A stretch of 64,000 nucleotides of DNA. Origin: Gnetum montanum (Eukaryota > Streptophyta > Gnetopsida > Gnetales > Gnetaceae). Position numbers and translations under genes: made by a program. Location: positions 123,603 through 187,602 of the forward strand of contig MNCI01021389.1 in the NCBI GenBank assembly GCA_015680685.1, in the 5' to 3' direction. The notes under the pieces were generated by a model. It was not told the origin of the DNA, did not search any database, and worked only from the letters and a program-made list of their open reading frames with translations. Shown here one piece after another: positions 1-10,140 of this stretch; position 1 is the first letter of the stretch, and each line of letters begins with the position of its first letter.

Positions 1-888
1 CGAGTAATATCTTTCTAAGGTCATGTCCAAGGGTTCATGTTGCCCTTGTTTCCACTCTTGGATTTTTCTCCTCAAGGCTGACACTCTTGCACAGGTTTGA
101 TATCTTTCATTGAAGAGTTCTACCATTGTCAACCAACGGTGAATTGATTTTGCCTTTAAAGAACTATACCATACTTTTTCTTGGCCAACGAGTGTCATAG
201 GAAAGAGCTTAAGTCTTTGCCACCCATTATCAATGTTGTTCCATGCACAAGCATCACAGAAGGCTTGTAAATGCTATTGCGGATCTAAATCATAGCCTCC
301 AGAAAACTTGTAAAAGTTGTTTAAATTAAGCCTGGGTAGAAAGCTTTCCTTATGATGCCTATAGGATATTTGAATAACCTCTTGTATATGCATTAGGCTT
401 TTAGTGGCCAACAGAGGTTCATCATCACTAAGCAGGTTATGAGTTTGTGAGTTGGGATGATGTTGTCTTTGTTCATGTTGGCATTCCTGACTATGCCCGT
501 GGGCTTGATTTTTATTTCTACGTTGATCCCTTGAGAAATAGTCATCTGTGTCATGACCTGACGTTGCAAGAGCAGAGGAAGAGAGAGAACTAGAAGACTC
601 ATCATGACTTTTGTAAGTCTCCCAATCATCCCCTAATGTACTCTCGCTAAGCATTGAGAAGGTCCTAGGCCTTACGGGCCCCCTCATTCTATGAGATGTC
701 CCATCCTCACTAGAGGTGTCTAAGTTGGATGACAAGAGTCCTTGAGTATTGTAGGGGTTTCCATGAACATATGAAACTCTTGCATAAGATTGAATACTCC
801 AAACTAATTCTTCATCATAAATTGCATTGGTTCTCTAATGAATTGCCTCGCTAATTTTTGCATTAACATTGTCTTGTGAGAGAGACAT
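1..888 (-). pseudogene. gag (degenerate, incomplete)
   Basis: Translation starts at ATG 888 (MSLSQDNVNA), directly downstream of the primer binding site, and runs off the window. The product would be the retroelement capsid precursor. The longest clean stretch (735-274) is rich in Ser, Asp and His. It holds the family motif DDEPLLATKSLMH and ends in GGYDLDPQ, followed by a TAG and then LQAFCDACAWNNIDNGW, the start of a retrotransposon gag domain. In-frame stops at codon 18 and after DPQ are shared with the gag at 8412, so they predate both copies or are tolerated. Not functional as read. Confidence 0.75.
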
Positions 889-1003
889 TGTTGTGAATTA
901 TGTGTGACTTAATTACAATTAATTTCCTTTCTAAAAGATATATCGTTAATACTTTGTTATAGCAATCTTGTATGATATAACTAATCTAGACAACTAGCAC
1001 AGT

Positions 1004-1021
1004 CCCTGGCAATGGTGCCAA
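1004..1021 (-). other. Primer binding site, tRNA-Asp type
   Basis: On the minus strand the 18 bases directly after the LTR read TTGGCACCATTGCCAGGG. They match the complement of the plant tRNA-Asp 3' end (TGGCGCCGTTGCCGGGG, recalled from known Athila elements) except for two G-to-A type changes and one near the 3' end. tRNA-Asp priming is typical of the Athila lineage. Confidence 0.7.
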
Positions 1022-1884
1022 TGATGAGCAACGAGGTACCTCTACACTCAACCATACAAATACGAGTGTGTACGCATGATCTGGTCGAACTCTGTAGATG
1101 GACTAGTTGTGGTACCTAGATAGTTACATGTTGATCGTATTTTGCTATCTTCCCACCTGCACTAGTATTTTCTTTGTCACGTATGATTTAGTCCAAAGTG
1201 AGGTGTATGATGTGATTTCTAATAATGGCCTACTCCTAGAGATAATGAGAAATAATCTTGATTAAGCTAATAAGCAATATGAAGTAAAATCTAATATAGC
1301 CTAAGTGTGATGAGCATCCATCCTTAATCATCCGTACACATCTTGGACCTCGTGTACTACTTCTAGGGTTACCAAGCACACATTACTTGAGCACTACTAG
1401 ATATGCTACTAGGTTACCAAGTAATCAGACTTAAATGTTTATGATTAAGATGTACTCATTCTGCATTGACAACATTAATAGTAAATGATAATAAAGAAAT
1501 ATTAACTAAGAAAATAATAATTAATAATTAACAATTAAAGAATTAAAAACTAAGTGAATGCTGCAATGATGGAGTGATCTCAATATTTATTGCCGATTGT
1601 GTGCATGTCCAAGTACGTCACAATCGAACAAAGGTTCTGTACAATTACAAACATCACACTGCGGGCATGCACTTGGAAAAGAAACTAAAAACTAACTGAA
1701 AACTAATAAAAGGACTTGACCCTAAAGACTTACCAAAGACTCCTTTCCTATGCACTCAAGTGCTATATTTATAGGCTAACACAGGAATCACGATATTGTG
1801 TATACGATATTGTTACCCAGGCTACGATATCATGTACTCGATACATGTATCTGATATCGGGGCCTGGTAAACCGTGATTCATCA
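1022..1884 (-). repeat. 5' LTR of the element at the window start
   Basis: An 863-bp LTR on the minus strand, starting TGATGAATC (1884) and ending GCTCATCA (1022). A TATA box reads TATAAATA at 1773-1766. Just upstream of it, in U3, are several degenerate GATATC palindromes (about 1790-1862). The U5-side sequence is shared with the LTRs at 30049, 31047, 35996 and 44320. The partner LTR lies outside the window, so age and target duplication cannot be judged. Confidence 0.8.
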
Positions 1885-2149
1885 CTTGTCAATCAATCCA
1901 CAAGACGACTAGCTCTTAAGAATCTCAGCTTAGCCCTAGTGAAGGAGTAAGCCTATTCACCTACCAAACCTCCCTCATGAACCAATATGCAAAATGATCA
2001 ATTGTTTTGATATTAACAATGCACATCGAGTAGTATGTATTAATGATTACCCTCACTCTCTTAAAAGTGCTGACATCGGTAGTGCCTTATGCATAACTAA
2101 CTAGGTGAATGCCTTTATTTTATTAGGGAGGTTCCTGCACCAAATATCA

Positions 2150-5100
2150 GTCTAGCTGACCACTAGCAAATACATTTCCTTGACTAACTCTTTGAGAGAT
2201 TTGCCCAACAACTCCTTCACTTCCATCTATGGTATTTCTACCCCATCAGCCTCATCCACTAAGTTTATCTCGCCTCTAGTTCCATTAACCGATTCACAAG
2301 GTGCTACATTCCCAGCTTGACCTCATCACTAAAAGGAAGTATCCCTATCCCACTAGCATTCTTCGACCTTATGGTCTTCTCCTAGCATACCAAATGTAGC
2401 TTCTTCCCACCCTTATCTTTGGACCAAATAAACTACCGAATGAGCTAGTTGATCTTTTGAAACACTCCTGCAAGTGGGGTAGCCATTGAATTAGTGAACC
2501 ATGCTATTGCTATAAGCATGATGGAACCTAGCAACATCTTTCCTTTCCTAGTAAGAAATATATTAGTTGAGTGATCTATCTTTGCATATAGTTACTGGAT
2601 CAACCCCATCCATGTTTTCTTCAAATGCCATTCAAAAATTGGCATCCCTAAGTAGGAATCATGCAAATGGCTAGGCATAATTCCCAACACCTAAGAAAGC
2701 TTTCCCCACCCCCCACTGATGCTACAGTATTTATCAAATGAATGGCCAACTTGCCCGAATTGATTTCAAGACCTATCTCCTACTCCATCCACACCAGTGC
2801 TCTCTTAAGCACCTTAGCTTGAGGAATGACTACCCTAGAAAAAAAGGATAGTATCATCCACATAGTGTGATGTGAGACAGTGGTCCCCTGAAACGTTTAG
2901 CCCTTCCATGCCCTTGTCAATGCAATAAGTCTATAGCAAGTCCATAACTAAAAGAAATAATAGTGACAACAAGGGGTCCCCTTGTCTCGAGCCTCTTCCT
3001 AGTGCCTTGAAACACCACAATTTCCCATCAATATCAAATGAGTATCTCTCGGAACTTTGTAGATGAAGGCAAAGATTTACAAATTCAAGCTTAAAATCCT
3101 TACTAAGCATTATTTCTTTCAAGGCCATCTAGCTAACTATATCATAAGCCTTCGATATGTCTAGTTTCACACACATCTTGAGGAATCTAGTGCATCTCAA
3201 CGAGTGTAGGATTTCCTAAATTAGCAAGACCCGATCCTACAAGAAATGTCCTTTGACAAACCTTGCCTAGTTCTCACCAACAAACCTCATCATCAATGGA
3301 CCTAGGCAATGAACAATCATCTTAGTGAAGAGTCTCAGCAAAGCATTATAGACTTTGATGGGCCTGAAATGCCCAAGTAAAGAAGGATTTAGTATCTTCA
3401 GAATCAAAACAATCTGTGAGCAGTTGATTTCCTAGCGAACCTATTGCTAATGTAGCATGCTATTGAAGGCATCTGATGAGTCACAATTCTTGGCTACATC
3501 GATGAGGCCTCGTCAACGTGGCCTTGTAGAGTAGGCCTCATCAACGCAGTGGTTACTTTTTTCCTATAAATACAACCTACCAGCCACATTTATGGTAATG
3601 AGATTTCAGTAGTAGCAAAGCTCTTGTAGTTTGTTCATTTGAGAGTTAGAATATTTCTCTCGAGTGCCGGCAATAGGAGTCATTGAGTGTATGGATCTTT
3701 ATTCAAGCATTTTTGTACCTAAGCATGATAGTGTGTGCAATAATCAAGATGAGCTTTTTGATAAACCTTGCAACATTCTGGGTAGATTAAATATTTCATT
3801 TATGCATTTAATGTTTTCAATTATTTATTAAATGCTTTCCAGTAATTAAGCTAATGAAGTAATTAAGTAAGATAAGCCAGATAGATTAAACACATAAGTA
3901 CGACTGCTTTGAGTGTAACACGTATTTGCTTGGTAATCCCAACAATGGATATGTGGGTTTAGGATGTGTGCAGAAAGTGGGATTGGATGCTTATGTTAGG
4001 ACTGCTTAGATACTAGTTAATTAGTTAAATTAAATTAAATTAGTTAATCCAATTACTTTTATCTCCCTTTAAACACCAAAACCATAAAATACAAAATGAT
4101 AAAAATCAAATGCCTCAATTACACTTAACCATACCAATGTATGCCACAAGTGTAATTGGGAAGACAACGAATGACCTTAAGGCAAGGTTCACTGCCTAAA
4201 ACACTAGTGCACTAGAAACTACAAAGTCCACAAAATTTGACTAGATCGTGCGTGAATGCTTTGTGATTCATATAGTTGGGCATAGTGGTACTTAGCTGCT
4301 CATCAGCATCTAATAGGTTTGCCCCCAAAATATCAGTGAATTCCTGAAAGAATTCAATGGGCCACCCATCCAACCCCAAGGCCTTATTAAACTGCATAGA
4401 GTGCATGGTCATTTTGAGCTCCTTTTTGGAAAAAGGCCTCAGCAGGCCCTAGTTGTTGATCTCATTCAATATCCTCCACATTGGAATTGAGATTCTCTTC
4501 ATGTCTCTCCCATGCCAGATATTCTCCTAAAGTTTGCATTGCCTCCATCCCCTATGGCATAGCCCCTTCATCTGCCTCTCCACCTAATGGCATCTATAAC
4601 ATTTTCTTTATTGGCCCTTGTCCTTTAGCTATAGCAAAGAAAAAGCACATGTTCCTGTCCCCTTCACATAAACAAGTAATATGAGTTCTTTTTCACTAGT
4701 AGTTCCCTTCCTCGAAATCCAACTTCTACAACTCACTCAGCAACTCCTGTTCCTCATTAGCTTGATCAACCCCAATTTCCTATGACTACTATATCTCCTG
4801 AAGATTATGTTGCAACTGATCCCTATAGGCCTTGAAGCCATATTTTCCTCTGAAGTTCTAGCTTTTATCTAGGCTTTGTGCATCTTTAGTCCCTGTTTCA
4901 AGAACTTCCTTGGCTCTTCTTCTATCAAGTATTTCTACTAGATTTCTTAAACGATTAGCCTCATCCATGATTTACCCAACCACATGCATTCAAGATGGAA
5001 AGGCCTAAAGGCTTGATCTCAACAACAACAAATTCAACGAAGAATGGAGCGATGATCCAAGGCCTATCTTTCCTTGCCCAAGACTTGATAATCGAAGGCC

Positions 5101-5690
5101 AGTAATAACCTTGTACTAACCCAAACCTGATCAATCCGAGACTGTACCCAATTTGAACCTCATCTTTGATTGCTCTAAGTAAACTTACATTCTTTGATAT
5201 CCATGTCCACTAGATCATGGTTCCTTAAAAACTCCATACATTCTAGTCCTCTCAGTGGTTCTGCACCTTCCCCTCCCGTCTTCTCCCATGGGTATAATCA
5301 TTGATTGAAATCTCCAATTAAAATCCATCTATCTGTATTAGGGACCACCTGTGCTACCTACCTCAATTCCTGCAACTGTAGCTCCCGATTTTGTGCACCA
5401 TACACATTTTTCAACCACAAATTTTCCTAGACCACGTGAATTTTCTAACTCCACCATGAGTCATCAATCAACATAATCTGAAGTTGTGACAAAATGGCTA
5501 ATCCCCCTACACACCCCCTACTAGGGATCATCTGTAGCTACCATCCTTTCCACTACAACAATCTTGCTTCTACTGCTTGCAGCTTTGTCTCCTGCAGACA
5601 CACTACATTGCATTCCTTATTCCTCATAATCATTTTCAAGGTGTTTCATTTGTAAAGGTTACCCTATTGCATGCAATTCCAAGAGAGTAT
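2150..5690 (-). pseudogene. LINE ORF2 (endonuclease and reverse transcriptase remnant)
   Basis: ORF2 of an L1 LINE makes the nick (APE-like endonuclease) and copies RNA at the nick (RT). Visible endonuclease motifs are NVVCLQETKL and WILIGDFN. RT motifs are NKALGLDGWPIEFFQEF (4390-4340), HFRPI and FVGENQARFVKGHFL (about 3370-3240), GSRQGDPL with LLFLLVMDLL (3010-2931) and the catalytic HYVDDTILFF (about 2865-2836). C-terminal pieces such as WSKDKGGKKLH follow. The frame is broken by stops and by the LTR at 3474-4305. The reading resumes across that insertion, confirming that the LTR arrived later. Confidence 0.8.
3474..4305 (+). repeat. Solo LTR inserted in the LINE, perfect 5-bp target duplication
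   Basis: An 832-bp LTR, plus strand, bounded by TGATGAG and GCTCATCA. It is flanked by GCATC on both sides (3469-3473 and 4306-4310), an exact 5-bp target duplication. No internal region is present, so this is a solo LTR left by recombination between two LTRs. A TATA box TATAAATA lies at 3565-3572. U3 and U5 resemble the LTR at 58130-59012 (CCTCGTCAACG-type motifs, GAGAGTTAGAATATTT), so it belongs to that subfamily. Confidence 0.9.
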
Positions 5691-5859
5691 CTTCATGGTG
5701 ACACAAGCGATCGCTTATGATACACCTCTGCCAAGGTCTTCTGTACCTCCAAATCATTATCAAAGTGTGTTAGTTTCCTCCTCCTCACCTGGCGAGACCA
5801 TCACCATCCCCTTGACCTATGGGGGCTTAACAATGTCTTGCATCTTTGGATAGGAGGAG

Positions 5860-6978
5860 CCCCATCCCAGCATAATCCAATTCCCCAATGGGGGCAACTT
5901 GATGTTTTGTTGATTCGGGGAATGGAAGATTGGGATTTTAATGTGCCATGATTGGGCAAGAGGGGATAGTAGGGGAAACACTCACCACTCAGTCTTCCTA
6001 CATGTCAAAACATCAAGTTGCCCGTGACCCACCCACAACTTTCACCACCTTACCCTTCCCCCCTACAAGATTTCATCCACCTTGTGATTAGGGCTATTGA
6101 CCCCTTGGCTAGACCTGACAATTTACCATCAGGTGTCCTTTGCCACCAACCATACATCTAATATTTGGGGCTACTTGCAACATTGGCTTAGCCCCCGAAA
6201 GATTCTCAAAGTGGACTTGTATCTTTTCCTGTCCCAAAGGCAAGTCTAAGAGAACCTTGTTAACCTAGCCTTCAGACCCTAACGACATCCAAACATAGAA
6301 ATAAGCATAGCCCATACAATACATTGAAGTAGTGAAATTGTCAAACCTGATAAATTCCCTAAATAGTTTAGAGATTAATTTCAAAAATCCTGGCATCCAC
6401 AACTCTAAGGGAAAATCTTGGATATGAACCTAAACCAGGACTCAATCGAAAAGATTCACATCCTAGTGGACCCTCATTCTTCACAACATGAGGGCCAACC
6501 TGCAAGCCTCATAAAACCATAGCCCTTCCAACAGAATCCTTTCTCGATCAATAACTAATGGGAAAACAAATAAAATCTTGTCATTCGCTAGGCTCTAGAC
6601 CTACATAGTCTCCAGACCCTAAGTGTTGCAAGCCTAGTAGTGAATAAGATCCATTCGAGGTTGTATTCCTTTTGAAACAAACATGCCTAACAGGCAAAGC
6701 TCCAACATCCTTAGCCTCGATGGACTCCTGATCTTTAGCTTCATGGTCCTGCCCTCTCCTAAACAAGCTTCAATCCCTTCCTCATTGTCAAGCTATAATA
6801 GTCCCTTCACGTTACCCACACCGCCACCCTTAGCAACCCTTGGCCCTCCAAGTTCTCCCCCTTAAAGCACCAGATCTGAGCCCCCCTCCTCACAACTGCA
6901 TCTACCACCATCAATAGACATTATGCTCCCAACGTTTGTCATGTTTCCATTAGTCGCTGCACTCTCTCTTCCACTCAT
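5860..6978 (-). pseudogene. LINE ORF1 (RNA-binding protein remnant)
   Basis: From ATG 6978 (MSGRESAATNGN) the minus strand gives fragments of a plant LINE ORF1. The stretch with DRERILLEGLWFYEACRLAL resembles the DUF4283-type domain common in these proteins. A later piece (CMVGGKGHLMVNC) looks like a broken zinc knuckle. In the family ORF1 binds the element RNA in the ribonucleoprotein. Multiple stops are present. The downstream boundary is estimated. Confidence 0.55.
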
Positions 6979-7258
6979 TTTAAATGGACAGATATGGAAA
7001 CAATGGGTTTTTGGAAAGCTTTTGGTAGAAATGGACCTTTGAATCTTATCCTAGTTACTATAACCTAATATCTTAATTAATTGGTAATTTTCATGTACTA
7101 TTACTTAAAATTATTGCATTTATTTTTTGAAATATCAATGATTTTAGGAATATTCATGAACAACACAATTAACACACACATTGTCAATTAAACATTGTAT
7201 AATACATATACAACATGCACCTACTTTCTATACCAAATAGTGTTTATTTGTAATATAT

Positions 7259-7476
7259 TGATGAGAAATAGAGAATTTTAACACTCAACTATACAAGTCA
7301 CAAGTGCTCACGTGTGACAAGATTGTAATCCATGGATGTACAATCTAAGTATACTAGTGAATTGATAAAAATTTCATGATCATTGTCTTTCTACTTAGAG
7401 TTAGCAAGGTGCAAAACATATGTTTTAACTCTTAGTAATACATATCATAAAATGATGTTGTATGGCTCTAAGTATG
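7259..7476 (-). repeat. Old LTR, left piece (split by the 7477-13900 element)
   Basis: The sequence from TGATGAGAAATAG (7259) onward, with ACACTCAACTATAC, is a diverged copy of the right-hand end of the minus-strand LTRs seen at 35996 and 31047. Its continuation is at 13901-14510, on the far side of the plus-strand LTR element, which therefore inserted into this older LTR. Confidence 0.65.
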
Positions 7477-8289
7477 TGATGAATCATTGTTTGTTGTCTA
7501 CCGCGATGTCATGTACGCGACATTGGGACCTAGATCCAATGTCGGGACATATACCCAAAGTCTATAAATATCACTCATGGGTTCCAGTTTTTGGCATAGT
7601 TTAGTTTTCAATTTTCAAGCAAGGTAGCAAAGCTCTTGCCTTTTCTTTTCTTAGAGTTAGAATATTTTCTAAGTGCTCGCAAAAGGAGTCTAAGTGTGTA
7701 TGGTTCTTTGTTCGAGCAATGATGTACTTAGGCACAATAGTGTGACAAGAATAAAATGAACTCTTTTAAAAATCCTTGAAGCACTGAGAATAACTTAATA
7801 TTTTCTTTATTGCACTTTGTTTTATTGCTCTTTACTTTAATGCATTTGAATTAAGCAGTTTATTTCTAGTTGATTAATGAACATGAGCACGGCCACTTCG
7901 AGCATTCATATAATACTTGGTAACCCAGCAACGCTTAATGTTTGGTAGCCTAGTAGTGCTATATGTGTTCAGGATGTGTTTAGGAAAGTGGGGCAGTTAC
8001 TTGTATTAAGCTAGTTTAGATCTTGTTTTACATCATTTATTAGTTTAATTAATTTATCTCTTTATCATCATAAGGAGTAGCATAGAAATTAGACGACATC
8101 ATATGTCCCACTTTGGACTAAACCATATGTGATAAAGATACCACTAGTCCAAGTCGGAAGATAACGAACTGCGATCAGAGCATAACGATCTAAATGCCAC
8201 AACTAGTCCTATCTACGGAATTCAACTGGATTGTGCGTGAATGCTTGTGATTCATATGGTTGAGCATAGTGGTATCTCGTCGCTCATCA
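7477..8289 (+). repeat. 5' LTR of the gag-only element
   Basis: 813 bp, from TGATGAATCATTG to GCTCATCA. TATA box TATAAATA at 7563-7570, about 90 bp in. U3 holds paired short motifs (GCGATGTC, GCGACATTG, CAATGTCGGG). It matches the 3' LTR at 13073-13900 along its length with many small differences, so the insertion is old. Confidence 0.9.
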
Positions 8290-8307
8290 TTGGCACCATT
8301 CTCGAGG
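8290..8307 (+). other. Primer binding site, tRNA-Asp type (diverged)
   Basis: TTGGCACCATTCTCGAGG directly after the 5' LTR. It keeps the TGGC.CC.TT frame of the tRNA-Asp complement with several changes. Confidence 0.6.
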
Positions 8308-8411
8308 ATGGTGCTAATTATCTAGATTAGTTATATTATACATGATCGTTGTAAAGGAATTAACAATATATCTTTTAGAAACTCTTAGCTTACACACCAT
8401 AAACCAAGAAC

Positions 8412-10140
8412 AATGTCTCTCTCACACGGAAGTGTTAATGCATGGTATAGCGAACACATTCATTAGAGAAATAATGTAATATATGATGAAGAAGATTACA
8501 GTGATCAACCTTATGTAGGGGTCTCTTATGATTATGACCACCCTAATGACACACAAAGACTACATTCACGTAAGGTAGACAATCTTAGAGGAGATGACGT
8601 AGGTCCTAAACTAGGGGAGGCCTCAAGGCCTAAGACCTCCTCAAAAATCAAAAACAATAAATTAAGGGACCCTAGGGAACATCATAGAAGCCATGATAAC
8701 TCTTCCAGTTCCTCATCTTCCTCTTTCCCTTCAACATCTAGTTTTGACGAAGATGAACGTAGGTATAGAAATAGAGCTCCACTAAAGGGTTAGACTAAAA
8801 ACTGAAATTGAATCCATGAGAAAAGTCAAAGAGGACACCATGAACATAGAAATTTCCCTCGTGATCTATTTGATGATGATGAACCCCTAATAGTCACTAA
8901 GAGCCAAATGCATATCACAGAGGCTGTTAAGATATCTCACAGGCATCGTAAAAAGAGTCGACTACCTAAGCTTGACATGAGTAATATTTCAAAATTTGGA
9001 GGAGGCTATGATTCAGATCCACAATAGCATTTACAAGCCTTCCATGATGCCTGTGCTCACTAAAACATTGAAAGTGGATGGCAAAAGCTTAAACTCTTTC
9101 CTAGGACACTAATTGATAGAGTCAAAGTATAATATTGATCATTGAGACCAAATCCAATCTGACGATGATCTACAATGCTAGAGCTTTTCAACAAGAGATA
9201 CCAAACCTATAAAAGACTATCCAATCTGAGGAGACAAATCCAAGAATGGAAACAAGAATAACATGAACCCTTGGACATGGCCTTAGATAGATATTATGCC
9301 TTACTAAATTGATGCTTAGGCCATGGTTTCTTTGAGGAAGAGCAACTTTACCACATCATAGATGGACTTCAGAATGAAACAAGGGCAACCCTTGGGATGT
9401 ATGCCCTAGGGCAATTATACGAGTTTCAAGCCCATCGGGTTAAAGAGATAATAATGCATGTGGCAAAAGAAGGAGAAATTTGCAAATGGGAGAATGTCAA
9501 GAAACATCAATGAGATCCAACTCTTCAATCAAAGGAGGTCCAAATTTATGGTAAGGAAAATGAAACCACTCTTGATAAGTTGATCCCACAACAAACCTTG
9601 TTGATGAAGGAGTCTATCAATGATCTAGAAGCAAAGTTCAATAGGATGTCTAAATGGATAAATGAAAACATCAAAACCCTTATTGAGATGGTTGCAGAGA
9701 AGAGTAACACACACCGATGAACACAATAAACAAAGGATACAGAACCAAGAAATAGTTAGGAGCACTTTTCTGCAGATGAGAAAAGTGGCTAGCGAAAGTG
9801 AGGCTAAAGACTCCACCATAGATGAAGATGATGGATGTAACCTATGCATATATGACCATCCGAAGGGGCCAATGCCCCATCTTGTTGCATCTATAGGAGT
9901 ATTGAGTAGGTGCCTTAAATCTAAAATTTGTGCAAAAGCACATACCCGAGAGACTTCCTCTCCCACAAGGTAATTATAGATAGCCCCACAACAGATTGTA
10001 CCATCCTAGGGGGACTTACCACTAGCCTCAACCCAATCATCAACCATAGTGGCAACAACCACAGTCGTGGGGGGGGGGGGGGGGGGGCAATGGGCCACCA
10101 CCACATCAGCCATATCTGCCGAAAAATGCACGGCTATTAT
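8412..10140 (+). pseudogene. gag (degenerate)
   Basis: Starts at ATG 8412 (MSLSHGSVNAW), close to the start of the gag at 888. It encodes a Ser/Asp-rich N-terminal part, the family motif FDDDEPLIVTKSQMH, GGYDSDPQ and then a retrotransposon gag domain (LQAFHDAC, LKLFPRTLID, LELFNKRYQTYKRLSNL, RYYALL). Near 9820 comes a Cys/His cluster, DDGCNLCIYDHPKGPMPH, also seen in the element at 58130. TAG and TAA stops and a frame change near 9660 break it. It would form the capsid. No protease follows, unlike the element at 58130. Confidence 0.75.

Larger units (their letters stand above)
1..1884 (-). mobile_element. Athila-like Ty3/gypsy element, 5' part (cut by window edge)
   Basis: Read on the minus strand this is a 5' LTR (1884 to 1022), a primer binding site complementary to the tRNA-Asp 3' end (1021 to 1004) and the start of gag (from 888). 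The rest, including pol and the 3' LTR, lies beyond position 1. The LTR ends are TGATGA and TCATCA, as in the other gypsy elements of the window. Gag has several stop codons, so this copy is not autonomous. The Athila-like assignment rests on the primer binding site and on gag similarity to the pol-bearing element at 58130-64000. Confidence 0.8.
2040..7020 (-). mobile_element. L1-type LINE, decayed, split by a solo LTR
   Basis: A non-LTR retrotransposon on the minus strand. ORF1 remnants lie at 6978-5860, an endonuclease at about 5690-4980, reverse transcriptase at about 4450-2850 and a C-terminal region to about 2150. Order and spacing match a plant L1 LINE of about 4-5 kb once the 832-bp LTR at 3474-4305 is removed. 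Many stops and frameshifts make it inactive. I see no clear poly(A) tail or target duplication, so both ends are approximate. Confidence 0.8.

Noticed and set aside
3473-3481. CTGATGAG at LTR starts, like a hammerhead core
   Set aside because: The C comes from flanking target DNA and no GAAA or pairing arms follow.
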